Shown here: positions 24,514 through 33,501 of the stretch, piece by piece
Layout of the letters: each line of letters opens with the position of its first letter
Numbering within the stretch: the first letter of the stretch is position 1
Notes under the pieces: model-generated
The model's database searches: none
Told to the model about the DNA's origin: nothing
The model's input: the letters and a program-made list of their open reading frames with translations, nothing else
Program-made: the position numbers and the translations under genes
Origin: Deltaproteobacteria bacterium
Lineage (GTDB): Bacteria; Myxococcota_A; Polyangia; JAAYKL01
Assembly (NCBI GenBank): GCA_030595125.1
Contig: JAUVDV010000046.1
Coordinates: forward strand, 1 to 44,290
DNA: 44,290 bases
Reading direction: 5' to 3'

Positions 24514-25449
24514 CTAATTGGCGTTGTCCATGAAGAAATTCCACAGGTCGTCGTTGGTCTGGCCGTACTGGGACCTCCACAGCCAGGTGTGTGCGACACC
24601 GCTCACGGGTGTGAAGGTCACGTCCCATCCGGCGGCGTTCAGATCGTTGTAGAACTCCTCGCCCATGCTGTACGGCACTCCAGTATCGCTGGTGCCGTGA
24701 ATGATCCAGACGGGGCCTTTCGGGTCCGCCTGCGTGAGGTCCACGGTTCCCCCCGAGGGGTCGTAGCCCGCATTGATCCCGTAGGCGGCAAACGGCGATA
24801 CCCAGGTTCCCGAAGCGATTTCAGTTTCACCGGAGAACATGGCCATGAGGCCGGTGCACCCGGCTCCCCGGGAGTGACCCACGACGAAGATGGCGCCCGC
24901 GTCGATGTAGTAGGACGCGCTCGTAACGGCGATCATCTGCAGCATTAACTCCATGTCGTTCTCCAGAGAAGAGCTGTAGCCGTCGGTGCCGGGCCAGCCT
25001 TCGTCGCTCTGAACGAACCAGCCGTTGTTGTAGCCATCGGGTGCGATCACGATAAACCCGTGGGCGGCGGCCGTGGCTGGAAGCCCCACAGCAGCGATGA
25101 AGTTATCCGCCGTGTCCCCGGCGCCGTGCAGGGCGATGAGCAGACCGACCGGGCCTTCGTCCATGGCCGCGATCGCCGATTCGGGAATATGGATCTGGTA
25201 ATGCCTGCTAAAGCCGTCCACCAGGATGGTCTCGTCAAACACGCCCGCCGGGCCTATCTCGTCGGGGGGACCGGTATCAGTATCCGAATCGGTATCTGTA
25301 TCCGAACTGGCGTCCGCGCCGGCATCGGTGTCGTCGTCCGAACTGTCTTCGTCGACACACGCAGGAGATCCGAATGCCAGAATCAGGGCCACGGCCGTCA
25401 GCACCAGCCAGAATCCCGCAAGTCGCGGATTTTCGTCTCGTTTTTTCAT
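24514..25449 (-). CDS. Alpha/beta-hydrolase, PHB-depolymerase/feruloyl-esterase-like, with acidic linker
   Basis: 311 residues. The signal peptide ends near Cys31 (SPAC, a poor lipobox), followed by a short Asp-rich/DTDSDTDT linker (about 35-60). The hydrolase domain has the oxyanion-hole strand LLIALHGAGDTADNF, the nucleophile elbow GHSRGAG (Ser193), a candidate acid in WIIHGTSDTGVPY and a C-terminal His in GVAHTWLWR. The family removes esters from plant or microbial polymers or degrades polyhydroxybutyrate. The linker and export signal place it on the cell surface, like its neighbours. The ribosome site is AAGGTG. It is probably in the same transcription unit as the flavodoxin and DUF6901-like genes downstream. 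Confidence 0.82.
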   Translation of the reverse strand: MKKRDENPRLAGFWLVLTAVALILAFGSPACVDEDSSDDDTDAGADASSDTDTDSDTDTGPPDEIGPAGVFDETILVDGFSRHYQIHIPESAIAAMDEGPVGLLIALHGAGDTADNFIAAVGLPATAAAHGFIVIAPDGYNNGWFVQSDEGWPGTDGYSSSLENDMELMLQMIAVTSASYYIDAGAIFVVGHSRGAGCTGLMAMFSGETEIASGTWVSPFAAYGINAGYDPSGGTVDLTQADPKGPVWIIHGTSDTGVPYSMGEEFYNDLNAAGWDVTFTPVSGVAHTWLWRSQYGQTNDDLWNFFMDNAN

Positions 25450-25577
25450 CTCAATTCACCTTGTCGGTTGGGTCGGTTGCCTCGGAGCCGCAGCTTGATT
25501 GCAGTGCCCCATTAATTGTTTCACAAACATAGAGGATGATGGCAATGAAATAAGCTCGCTTTGCCGGGCATCTCTTC

Positions 25578-26327
25578 TTAATTCTTGCCACCGTCGACAA
25601 TCGGGATGTCATCCAGATCATCATTCAGATCCAGCCCACCCCCGAGGCCGATGTCGTCAAGGGAAACGGGAACGCCCTTGACGGAGGCCTTCGGTGGTTC
25701 GGGCAGCTCGCGGAGGGGCGCGCGGGACTGGCGTACCAGGATAGTCTCTCGTTGACTGCCGCCAAGCACCCACATATCGTCGCCCACCTTCCACAGGAGC
25801 ATGTCTGCGGACGATTCGCCGATGGCTGATATCTGTTTGATCTTCCGCGCAGTTCCCCGATCGAAGCGCTTCTCTATTTCCTTTGAGAGGCTGTGATGTC
25901 CATCCGACGGAAACCGGAATGTGATGGAGACGAGCCGCCCGTCCATGAACTCCCCACGGACCGAGGCCAGATTCGATGACTGCCCCACAGATCCGATCTG
26001 GCGAAATGTGCAGTTGGACAGTGAATGATCTCCCGCCCCGCGCTCACTCATGGAGCCGGCCTTCGGATCGATGACATCGATGGTGATCTGAGGGTTGCAC
26101 GTGATGCCTGCGAAGGCGGATTCTTCCGAAAGACCCGCCAGCGCGGTGACAGCCTTCTTGAACTCATTCTCGTCTACCCCCAGGGAGACCTTTTCCCACG
26201 GCAACTCGGATGATCCCTCGACCTCTTTTGTTTCAACAATGTCCTCTTCCCCGCAACACCTGGTACAGCCGCCCGAAGACAGCGCGAGAAACAGGCTTCC
26301 TATTACGATAAAAATGCGAATTTTCAC
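25578..26327 (-). CDS. Lipoprotein of unknown function
   Basis: 249 residues from a GTG. The lipobox SGGC gives Cys21 and is followed by a Cys pair (TRCC). The body is a mixed alpha/beta domain with two further Cys (GITCNPQITID, LSNCTFRQIG), then a Pro-rich segment and an Asp/Gly-rich tail (DDIGLGGGLDLNDD). I recognise no family. It starts seven bases after the stop of a 59-codon gene on the same strand, with no ribosome site of its own, so it is probably translated by coupling. Likely periplasmic or membrane-anchored. Confidence 0.68.
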   Translation of the reverse strand: MKIRIFIVIGSLFLALSSGGCTRCCGEEDIVETKEVEGSSELPWEKVSLGVDENEFKKAVTALAGLSEESAFAGITCNPQITIDVIDPKAGSMSERGAGDHSLSNCTFRQIGSVGQSSNLASVRGEFMDGRLVSITFRFPSDGHHSLSKEIEKRFDRGTARKIKQISAIGESSADMLLWKVGDDMWVLGGSQRETILVRQSRAPLRELPEPPKASVKGVPVSLDDIGLGGGLDLNDDLDDIPIVDGGKN

Positions 26328-26334
26328 GGTGTCA

Positions 26335-26514
26335 CTAAATCGAAAAATCGATGACTATTACACCACGCTTTTCCGACTCGCTGTCCTCGTCGGTTTGGGG
26401 TGATTCGAGGCTTGAATCGCCAGGCGGAGGATTTATGAACAGCTCCTTCGAGCGTTCCTTGTTCCATCGCCGCTCTCGCTCCAGAATATCGTGGACAATG
26501 TACGCAGGTAACAT
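26335..26514 (-). CDS. Small conserved-looking protein (59 residues)
   Basis: The product begins MLPAYIVHDILERERRWN and ends in a strand GVIVIDFSI after a Pro and acidic middle. I have seen small myxobacterial-type proteins with the same layout (an N-terminal PAYIV helix, a Pro-rich linker and a short hydrophobic end), but no function is known to me. The start at 26514 is decided by AGGAGG ten bases upstream; an earlier ATG at 26541 would put that site inside the gene. It is the first gene of a pair with the lipoprotein at 25578. Confidence 0.6.
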   Translation of the reverse strand: MLPAYIVHDILERERRWNKERSKELFINPPPGDSSLESPQTDEDSESEKRGVIVIDFSI

Positions 26515-26605
26515 ATTTCCAAGGCCTCCTGAAGGATCCATACTACTAATACTTGGACGAGCAAACCCGCCTCATGCTTCAATATTATTGTAACACCGGG
26601 AAAAT

Positions 26606-26627
26606 AGAGGTCAACCAAACGACCTCT
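26606..26627. other. Hairpin in the spacer upstream of the 59-residue gene
   Basis: AGAGGTC (26606-26612) pairs perfectly with GACCTCT (26621-26627) around an 8-base loop. On the minus strand the stem is followed by ATTTTC, so it could work as a leader attenuator about 90 bases before the start at 26514. No gene ends here, so it is not an ordinary terminator. Confidence 0.35.
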
Positions 26628-26631
26628 TTCT

Positions 26632-26659
26632 GGGTGTCTGCCATGGGGTGTCTGCCATG
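26632..26659. repeat. Two tandem copies of a 14-base unit
   Basis: GGGTGTCTGCCATG is repeated exactly at 26632-26645 and 26646-26659, in the spacer between divergent genes. Purpose unknown. Confidence 0.7.
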
Positions 26660-26714
26660 GGGGTCAGGCCTCCTTTCCGTGGCGTGGGAGTCCTTATTCG
26701 CGGCCACCTTGCGC

Positions 26715-26742
26715 TTGACATGACGGAGGCTCCGTGTAAATC
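26715..26742 (+). promoter_or_regulatory. Sigma-70-like promoter for the small basic protein
   Basis: A perfect -35 TTGACA (26715-26720) lies 16 bases before a weak -10 TAAATC (26737-26742). It points at the 45-codon gene that starts 54 bases later. Confidence 0.45.
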
Positions 26743-26796
26743 TCCCGCCTCGCGTCGACGGGTTATCCGGGGGCGCGGTTAATATCGGAGTCAGCG

Positions 26797-26934
26797 ATGT
26801 ATCTGTACAGAAAACGCCACGTCAAAAAGAACCGGAAGCGCTGCTCGCGCAAGAACTCCAAGCTCAAGGCCAAGAACCGCAACCGCATGATGCGGGCCGC
26901 ACGCGTCAAACGTAAATCCTCTCTTTCTCTTTAA
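26797..26934 (+). CDS. Very basic 45-residue protein
   Basis: The product begins MYLYRKRHVKKNRKRC and continues as a Lys/Arg-rich helix with NRNRMMRAARVKRK, ending SSLSL. Nearly half of its residues are Lys or Arg. Such composition fits RNA or DNA binding, as in small ribosomal or nucleoid proteins, but it is not a ribosomal protein I recognise. CGGAG precedes the ATG at fair spacing, a promoter-like pair lies upstream and a hairpin follows, so it looks like a complete single-gene unit. It converges with the exporter gene. Too short for many gene finders. Confidence 0.6.
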   Translation: MYLYRKRHVKKNRKRCSRKNSKLKAKNRNRMMRAARVKRKSSLSL

Positions 26935-26944
26935 GATCAACACT

Positions 26945-26972
26945 TGGGGTCTCCCACTTCGTTTCGACCCCA
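26945..26972. terminator. Convergent terminator hairpin
   Basis: TGGGGTC (26945-26951) pairs with GACCCCA (26966-26972) across a 14-base loop, eleven bases after the stop of the small basic gene and before the 3' end of the exporter gene. CTTCTCGTTTT follows on the plus strand. Likely terminator, possibly for both directions. Confidence 0.5.
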
Positions 26973-26984
26973 CTTCTCGTTTTA

Positions 26985-29954
26985 TCAGGTTGGCACGGTC
27001 GAAGTGTCCTCGTCTTCCTGTTCGGTGGCGGGGACCTCGCTGCCCTGGGCGCGAATGGCCGGCAGCAGAACGAACGTCGCGGTAGCGCTCAGGAGCATAG
27101 TCATGGCCACGAGCAGGCCGAATCTCTGCATGGGAATCATGTCCGAGAAGCTCAAGACCGCGAAACCGGCCGCCACCTGAATCGCGTTGGCTGCTATTGA
27201 CGGCCCCACCTGAGCTGTGGTCTTCCCCAGGCTCTCGCCCCGCCGTCGCCGTCGCCACAGGAAATGTATGGAGTAGTCCACACCTATCCCCAGTGCGATG
27301 GCCGCGATCATGCTGGTGGTAACGTCCAGGGGGATTTTTGCAGCCCCCATCACGCCCACCGCCACCGCAAGCATAAATACTGCGGGGGTCAGGCCCTTGA
27401 TAGCGGAAATAACCGAGCGGAAGAAGAGGGACATGATCAGCGCGAGCACTACCAGCGCCAGGGCCAGAGATCTGAGCTGGTTCCTGATGGTGCTGTTGCA
27501 GAAGGCCACGTTTATTACCGGTTGACCCGTGACCCGCGCAAGCACCGTTGTCGCGTTCTTGCCGGTCTTTGGAAAACCGTGAACTATCAAATCGATATCT
27601 GTTATCGCCCACGCCACGCGCTCGTTCAGATCGGTGGAGGGGTTATCGACGGCGGCGGCCGCGAGGGCCGGTCCCGAAAGTCGTCGGGCCCTGATGGCGG
27701 CCTGAGCCTGAAAGAGGCCCGCGACCAGGGCCTGCGCGGTGAGGGTCAACCCTTCCGGATCTCGCGCGGCGGTGAGTGGCAGCGCCTTTTCGATGAACCC
27801 TGTCATTGTCGCGAGATCGGTCCTCTTGCCCGAAAAGCTCTTGAGGGCGGCCGTCATGAGATCTTCCCGAGACTTCCACTCGGCAAGTTCCTCATCCGAA
27901 GCTCCGTCGAGGGGATTCTCGAAGACCGGAGCATCTCCACCCACGTGCTCCGCAACCAGATCCGCGATAGCTTTGTCGATATCCGGGCCGGCCTCGAGGT
28001 CTCCCTTCGCCCCTTCACCCTCGAGAACCTCCAGCACCTCGCGCGCGGCCTCGTCCGTTATTTGCGGACCACCGTGTATCCTCGCAATGCGGACCACCCG
28101 TTGCGCAACCTCCTGCAGGAGTTGAGCGCGCCGCAGCTTTGCCTCACTTGGACCATTGATCACCGCGATATCGACCAGCCTGGAGGGCCTGATCACTTCT
28201 CCGTCGCCGTTGACTTCCTCAAAAGTCACGAACTCGTTGCGGTCCTGCGGGTCGAGAAAGGGCGCCATCTGAACCGGCATAATCCCCCGGGGAATCTCTT
28301 TTTCGATGAAGGCCCGCAGATTCTTGACCGCCGCGTCTACCTGTTGCGGGCCGATGTCCCGAAGCCTTATCTGAACCAGGCAGGCGTCTTTTTCAGGAGC
28401 GATTATCTGGTCTATTGCGGCGGTCCCGTCGAGGAACGGATACAGGTATCCGGTGCGCCGATTGTTGATGGGAAGATCCGCGCGTCCTCCCATGGCCTCG
28501 GATAACATGGTGAGCGGGTCGATTATGGAGTTCACCTGAACGACCTCTTCCATACCCTTCGTAAACTCGACGATCTTTCGCAGCTGGGCGAGCACGAACG
28601 GTGAACGCATGTCGCCCTCGAAATAAACCTGCAGGTAAACCGAGCCACCGAAATTGCGTTCGAGAAACTTGTTGGCCTTGTCCGGCTCGGAACCTTTTTT
28701 GAAAAAGGTCTCCAGGGTTGGATCCGGCGCGATACGCAGCACCCCGAATACACCGGCCACCGCCATGATCACCGCAATTGAAAGGGCCCACGAGCGGTGT
28801 CGCTCGGCCCAATGTCCCAGCTTGCCCAGAGGCTTTGCCATCATGCTGGAGCCGAGTTTCGTGGGAACGCGCCTGGAGAAGGACAGGATGGCCGGGATCG
28901 CCGTGATCGCCAGCAGCGCCGTGAAGGCCACTCCCGCCGCAGCGTACAAGCCGAACTCGCGCAACGGAGCAATATCCATGGCGAGGAAAGACATGAACCC
29001 GGCGCATGTTGTGGCCGCCGACGCGATCACCGGAGCGCCCACGTTTTTCATTGCCTCAATTATTCGTTCCCTTACCGTCGGCGCATTCCCCGCGAAGTAA
29101 GCCGCGAGAATGTGGATTCCGTACGCGCCGCCTATGGCCATCCCAATGGTGGGGAGTGACGATCCCACCAGCGTGAGCCCCTTTCCGCGCAAGGCGATGA
29201 TCCCCATCAGCCATACCAACCCCACGCCAACCGTTCCGAGCGCGAGCAATACGCCGATGGGTTTTCGAAAGATCAGAAAGGTGACCAGCAGGACCACTAT
29301 TGCGACAATGGGCGTGAGCCAGGCCAGGTCCTTCTTGGTGCCCCCGGCGATATGAAGTCTGATGAACGGCGAGCCTCCGAAGTAGATCGGGTCGCCGGTC
29401 CAGATACCGGCGGCCGCTTCTTTGATTTCGGTGGCGATGTGAATAGGGGGACGGTCTCCTCCGAGGAAACACAGGATCATCGCCGCCTTGCCGTCGGGGG
29501 AGATCATATTTCCCACGGCGTTCTCGTTGGAGAGCACACGCTTCTTCAGGGCCTGTAGCTCGTCCGCCTCGGTGGGAACCTTGTCCATTACGAGAGGCTC
29601 CACTCTCAAACCCTCCGCAGACGGCTGGGGATCCGGAACTTCGGTAAAGGACAGGACATCGAACACTCCATCGACCTGACCTATCTTCTTGGTGAGCGCC
29701 CTGATCTTTTCGAGGGTCGCGGCGGTGAACATGGAATCGGACTCTATGCCCACGATGGCCACGTCGAGGCCGCCGAACCGCTGGTTTACCCTGCGAAACA
29801 ACTCTACATCCGGGTCCTTCTGAGGAAGGAACTGCATGACGTCGTCGTCCGCGTAAATGGTGGGCAGCCACATGCCGAGCCCAATGGAAACAACGACGAT
29901 TAGCGAGAGAATCAACACTCTGAATCTGATCACGAGTTTTGAAAATCGTTCCAT
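26985..29954 (-). CDS. RND-superfamily (MMPL/HpnN-like) exporter
   Basis: 989 residues with the duplicated RND layout. An N-terminal helix (about 10-30) is followed by a large periplasmic domain starting at DDDVMQFLPQKDPD. A block of membrane helices (about 205-400) includes GMAIGGAYGIHILAAYF. A second periplasmic domain follows, then a second helix block (about 845-975) with IALGIGVDYSIHFLWRRRRRG. The GxxxDYSIHF-type motif is the proton-relay region of the MMPL/patched-like group. These transport lipids or hydrophobic compounds out of the inner membrane. The second periplasmic domain has an Ala-rich helical insertion (about 600-750). ATG at 29954; no good ribosome site. No fusion-protein or TolC gene is adjacent. 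Confidence 0.88.
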   Translation of the reverse strand: MERFSKLVIRFRVLILSLIVVVSIGLGMWLPTIYADDDVMQFLPQKDPDVELFRRVNQRFGGLDVAIVGIESDSMFTAATLEKIRALTKKIGQVDGVFDVLSFTEVPDPQPSAEGLRVEPLVMDKVPTEADELQALKKRVLSNENAVGNMISPDGKAAMILCFLGGDRPPIHIATEIKEAAAGIWTGDPIYFGGSPFIRLHIAGGTKKDLAWLTPIVAIVVLLVTFLIFRKPIGVLLALGTVGVGLVWLMGIIALRGKGLTLVGSSLPTIGMAIGGAYGIHILAAYFAGNAPTVRERIIEAMKNVGAPVIASAATTCAGFMSFLAMDIAPLREFGLYAAAGVAFTALLAITAIPAILSFSRRVPTKLGSSMMAKPLGKLGHWAERHRSWALSIAVIMAVAGVFGVLRIAPDPTLETFFKKGSEPDKANKFLERNFGGSVYLQVYFEGDMRSPFVLAQLRKIVEFTKGMEEVVQVNSIIDPLTMLSEAMGGRADLPINNRRTGYLYPFLDGTAAIDQIIAPEKDACLVQIRLRDIGPQQVDAAVKNLRAFIEKEIPRGIMPVQMAPFLDPQDRNEFVTFEEVNGDGEVIRPSRLVDIAVINGPSEAKLRRAQLLQEVAQRVVRIARIHGGPQITDEAAREVLEVLEGEGAKGDLEAGPDIDKAIADLVAEHVGGDAPVFENPLDGASDEELAEWKSREDLMTAALKSFSGKRTDLATMTGFIEKALPLTAARDPEGLTLTAQALVAGLFQAQAAIRARRLSGPALAAAAVDNPSTDLNERVAWAITDIDLIVHGFPKTGKNATTVLARVTGQPVINVAFCNSTIRNQLRSLALALVVLALIMSLFFRSVISAIKGLTPAVFMLAVAVGVMGAAKIPLDVTTSMIAAIALGIGVDYSIHFLWRRRRRGESLGKTTAQVGPSIAANAIQVAAGFAVLSFSDMIPMQRFGLLVAMTMLLSATATFVLLPAIRAQGSEVPATEQEDEDTSTVPT

Positions 29955-30070
29955 AATAATCAATTCATATCAAAAACGCCGGTTGATATCACGAGAAGGA
30001 CACATCGAAAGATTATCAAGTGTCGTGAAAAAGTGTTCATTTAAGAATAATAATCCACTCGACGTTGAGC

Positions 30071-30076
30071 TATACT
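30071..30076 (+). promoter_or_regulatory. Possible -10 box upstream of the Pro-rich lipoprotein
   Basis: TATACT, 51 bases before the ATG at 30127, within a small inverted repeat (TGAG...CTCA). No good -35 at 16-18 bases, so weak evidence only. The enolase gene has the same TATACT box. Confidence 0.28.
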
Positions 30077-30126
30077 CACAAAAATCCAGAGCCCATCGCA
30101 TGGGCTCGACAACAAAGGAGTGACGA

Positions 30127-31137
30127 ATGAAGGCTTCCCTTTTCATTGCAATAGTATTCATCACCTCGCTAGTCGCGGTCTGTGGATGCGACGCGCTCCC
30201 GTTCGGTCAACAGCAACCGCCGCCGATGCCGCCACCTACCCTGGTGCCGCCGCCGCCGATGCCCGGAGTCGTCCCGCCGCCCGTGATGCCGGTAGCTCCG
30301 CCGCCCGCGGTAGCGCCATTGCCGGTGCCAGTTGCTGCGGTGGCCGTTCCGCCGTACCAGTGGACCGATAAGCCGGTGATAGACACCGTGCCCCAGGCTC
30401 CTTTGGGCGGCATGGCCAACGGAAGACCCTTCGCCACCCAGGCCATCATCATCGAGCCGATCGGCGACAAGTGGAAGATGAAGATTCACGACAAGCCCCT
30501 CGAGGCCCCGACGTCGCTCATCATGGGCGGGCAGGCGCTCACCATCGATCTGCCGTTCCATCCCGGCGTCGGCGCGAAATTCACCCGCGAGATGGCCTAC
30601 GGCGACGGCTACTTCCAGATCAGCAACGATCCTGCAAACCTGGAGGCCACCACCAGTTGGAACGCGGAAAACGCGTGGGCCATCGAGATAACCAAATGGG
30701 AAGTCGCGGATTACGATCCCGATGGAGATCTGTACCAGGTAGCCGGCACGGCCTCGGGGCGCATCGCCGTATGTTACAAGGGCAACCCCACCGGCATCCA
30801 GAACTCCTGGATGGCGGGCAACTTCGAGGACGTGACCGTTCGCTACATGGGCAAGCCCTACTTCATGGAGAAGGGAAAGTCCTCGAGCGGCAAATCGTCC
30901 GGCAAGCCCGGCAAGAAGATCACGGCCCCCACGCTTCCCGATCCCAAGAAGCTTCCCGATCCCAAGAAGGAGCCCGAGCCCAAAAAGGATCCCGTGAAGG
31001 AACCCGCGCCCAAGAAAGATCCCCCAAAGAAGGACAAGGGCGAAACCGACATCGACAAGGCGAAGAAAACCCTTACACCGATGTTCAAGTCGCTGAAGGA
31101 CAGCTACAACAAGTCCAAAAAGAAAGACACGGAGTAG
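30127..31137 (+). CDS. Pro-rich lipoprotein with Lys-Pro-Asp tail
   Basis: 336 residues. A signal peptide ends near Cys21 (VCGC). A Pro-rich stretch (about 28-75, with PPPMPPP and VPPPP) could span the cell wall. A beta-rich domain lies at about 90-245 (KWKMKIHDKPLEAP, LTIDLPFHPGVGAKF, AWAIEITKWEV). The charged tail repeats DPKK and PEPKKDP and ends in a Lys-rich helix. A long stiff linker and basic tail suggest contact with peptidoglycan or acidic surface polymers; that is inference. The start has AAAGGAG. It is convergent with glmS, 57 bases away. Family not recognised. Confidence 0.72.
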   Translation: MKASLFIAIVFITSLVAVCGCDALPFGQQQPPPMPPPTLVPPPPMPGVVPPPVMPVAPPPAVAPLPVPVAAVAVPPYQWTDKPVIDTVPQAPLGGMANGRPFATQAIIIEPIGDKWKMKIHDKPLEAPTSLIMGGQALTIDLPFHPGVGAKFTREMAYGDGYFQISNDPANLEATTSWNAENAWAIEITKWEVADYDPDGDLYQVAGTASGRIAVCYKGNPTGIQNSWMAGNFEDVTVRYMGKPYFMEKGKSSSGKSSGKPGKKITAPTLPDPKKLPDPKKEPEPKKDPVKEPAPKKDPPKKDKGETDIDKAKKTLTPMFKSLKDSYNKSKKKDTE

Positions 31138-31194
31138 ACTCCGGCGTGATCAGTTACGCAACATGCGCGGCCAATTGTGAGGACACGCGTGTGA

Positions 31195-33024
31195 CTACTC
31201 TACTGTGACCGTCTTCGCCAGATTGCGAGGCTGGTCCACGTCGGTGCCCTTGAAGTCAGCCACATAGTAAGCCAGCAACTGCAGCGGAATCACCGCCAGA
31301 ATGGGATATAGCTCCTCCAGACAGGCGGGTATCTCTATCCGCTTGACATCGAGGGCATCCAGGGTCTTCTCCCCCCGTGTGCCCACGGCGAGCACCTGAC
31401 CACCCCGGGCGAGCACCTCCTGTACGTTTCCCGAGATCCGGTCGAAGGACGAATCGGTGGGCATGACCACCACCACCGGCATATTTTCGTCGATGAGGGC
31501 TATGGGCCCGTGCTTCATCTCCCCGGCGGCGTAGCCCTCTGCGTGGATGTAGGCGATCTCCTTTAGCTTGAGCGCGCCCTCGAGAGCTATGGGGAACAAA
31601 AGCCTCCGGCCCAGGAACAGACAACTCGAGTACGATGCGATCTCTCGAGCCAGTTTGTCGATATGGTCGGAGTCGGTGAGGATCTCCCGCATCAGGGCCG
31701 GTATCTTGAGTAGACCCTCGAGCAACTCCCGGGCGCGGGGCTTTTCGAGAACGCCGCGCCTGCGGCCCAGGTGGATCGAGAGCATGAACAGGGCTGTGAG
31801 CTGGGCTGTGAAACACTTTGTTGAAGCGACTCCGATCTCCGGCCCCGCGTGGGTGTACAAAGATCCGTCCGAAGCCCTCGGTATGGCAGAGTCGAGCACG
31901 TTTGCGATGGCCAGGATCGACGCGCCGCCCGCCTTGGCGACCTTTACCGCCTCCAGAGTGTCGATGGTCTCCCCTGACTGAGAGACCGGAATGACGAGAT
32001 CGTTGGGATCCACCAGCGGGCTGCGGGCCCTGTACTCGCTGGCCAGCTCCACTTCCGTGGGAACCTTCGCCAGATTTTCGAGCCAGTATTTCCCTACGAG
32101 GGACGCGTGGTACGAGGTGCCGCAAGCCACCAGCACGACCCGTCTCACCCGTCGAGCGGAGAGATCGTCGAGCCCCATCAACTCAGTGGCGACCCCCGAC
32201 CCCTCGATGGAGACACGCCCGCGCATGGTATCCTCCATCACCCTCGGTTGCTCGTGGATCTCCTTGAGCATGAAGTGCCGGTACCCGCCCTTCTCGGCCT
32301 GGGTCGCGGACCAGTCAATTGTTTTGGGTTCCCTCGTGATCTTGGGGCCGTCGATCTCATGAATACTGAAGCCGTCCGCGGTCAGCACGGCCAGCTCACG
32401 GTCTTCCATGAAGACCATCCGGTTGGTGTGTTTCAGAATGGCCGGGATGTCGGAGGCTGCGAATGTCTCCCCGTCGCCCACACCGATCACCAGCGGGGAG
32501 GAGTTCTTGGCCACCACCACTTTATCCGGATCGCTCTTTGCGATGACGGCGATGGCATAGGAGCCGGTTACCCTGGAGAGGACGTGTCGAACCGCCGCCA
32601 CCAGGTCCGGATTTTTCTCGAGCGCTGCGGAGATAAGGTGGGCGAAGATCTCAGTATCGGTTTCGGAGGAGAACGTGGCGCCTGCCTGCTCGATCTCCCG
32701 ACGGAGCTCGAGGTGATTCTCCAGGATTCCGTTGTGAACCACCGCCACTCCGTTGACCATGTGTGGATGGGCGTTGTTCTCCGACGGGCGTCCGTGGGTG
32801 GCCCAGCGGGTGTGGCCCATTCCGAGCTTGCCGGCGAGGGGAGTCTTTTCGAGGGCGGTCCCGAGGTTGACGAGTTTGCCCTGCGCCCTCACTACCTTCA
32901 GCGTTTCACCGTCGTGCACGGCGATGCCCGCCGAATCGTAGCCCCGATACTCGAGCCTGGTCAGCCCCTGCTGAATGATGTCGACACATTGTCTGGAACC
33001 TATATAGCAAACGATGCCGCACAT
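31195..33024 (-). CDS. glmS: Glutamine-fructose-6-phosphate aminotransferase (isomerizing)
   Basis: 609 residues, the same length as E. coli GlmS. Catalytic Cys2 follows the start (MCGIVCYIG), with RLEYRGYDSAGIA and HTRWATHGRPSENNAHPH in the N-terminal glutaminase domain. Two SIS sugar-isomerase domains follow (SQSGETIDTLEA and LGRRLLFPIALEGALKLKE). The C-terminus DQPRNLAKTVTVE carries the conserved end that closes the active site. The enzyme makes glucosamine-6-phosphate from fructose-6-phosphate and glutamine, the first step to UDP-GlcNAc for peptidoglycan and LPS. The start at 33024 has AAGGAG. No glmS ribozyme is visible in the 152-base leader. glmU and glmM are not in the window. Confidence 0.97.
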   Translation of the reverse strand: MCGIVCYIGSRQCVDIIQQGLTRLEYRGYDSAGIAVHDGETLKVVRAQGKLVNLGTALEKTPLAGKLGMGHTRWATHGRPSENNAHPHMVNGVAVVHNGILENHLELRREIEQAGATFSSETDTEIFAHLISAALEKNPDLVAAVRHVLSRVTGSYAIAVIAKSDPDKVVVAKNSSPLVIGVGDGETFAASDIPAILKHTNRMVFMEDRELAVLTADGFSIHEIDGPKITREPKTIDWSATQAEKGGYRHFMLKEIHEQPRVMEDTMRGRVSIEGSGVATELMGLDDLSARRVRRVVLVACGTSYHASLVGKYWLENLAKVPTEVELASEYRARSPLVDPNDLVIPVSQSGETIDTLEAVKVAKAGGASILAIANVLDSAIPRASDGSLYTHAGPEIGVASTKCFTAQLTALFMLSIHLGRRRGVLEKPRARELLEGLLKIPALMREILTDSDHIDKLAREIASYSSCLFLGRRLLFPIALEGALKLKEIAYIHAEGYAAGEMKHGPIALIDENMPVVVVMPTDSSFDRISGNVQEVLARGGQVLAVGTRGEKTLDALDVKRIEIPACLEELYPILAVIPLQLLAYYVADFKGTDVDQPRNLAKTVTVE

Positions 33025-33176
33025 AACGCGATCAACTCCTTGTGAAAACGGTTGGTTGCAGAGTACAGGAAATCTGTTTCGCGACAAGACCCCACCCCAA
33101 CCCCTCATCACTGCGCGGAGGGGGAAGAAATGTGGATATTGAGCGATTGTGATATTGTTCAGGGCGAGGAAAAAAG

Positions 33177-33500
33177 ATGAGCGCTCATATCGAAAAGCAT
33201 ACGGATGATTTTACCGTACCCCGGGAACTGCTCTGGGACGTGCATGCTGCGGACGTGTCGTGGAACTCCCATCGGGAATTCATAATCGGTCGGATCCTCG
33301 CGCGGGGCGACGTAGAGCACATCCGGATGCTCGGGAAATTCGCCGGCGACGAGGCGCTACGGGCGCATCTGAGAAGAACGCGCGGAAGGGCAATGGAACG
33401 AAAGAGGCTGCGTTTTTTTGAGAACATCCTGCGACTGTCATCCCGAGAAGTGGACGATTGGCTCGCCGATCCGGTGAGGCGGATCTGGGACAACAGATAG
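33177..33500 (+). CDS. Antitoxin-like partner of the AbiEii-like gene (DUF6922-like)
   Basis: 107 residues, soluble and rich in charged helices. The pattern LLWDVHAADVSWNSHREFIIGRILARGDVEHIRML fits proteins I know as DUF6922, which often sit directly before a nucleotidyltransferase of the AbiEii type. The stop (33500) is separated from the next ATG (33502) by one base, the tight coupling typical of toxin-antitoxin pairs. A GAGGA ribosome site lies upstream. The family name is from memory, and DNA-binding residues cannot be identified by eye. The role as antitoxin is inferred from position. Confidence 0.6.
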   Translation: MSAHIEKHTDDFTVPRELLWDVHAADVSWNSHREFIIGRILARGDVEHIRMLGKFAGDEALRAHLRRTRGRAMERKRLRFFENILRLSSREVDDWLADPVRRIWDNR

Positions 33501-33501
33501 G

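Noticed and set aside
27264-28505. A 413-codon frame opposite the RND exporter
   Set aside because: Shadow of the exporter gene; no ribosome site or recognisable motif.
33025-33176. A glmS ribozyme in the glmS leader
   Set aside because: The leader is short and I could not see the conserved ribozyme core; the class is typical of Firmicutes.
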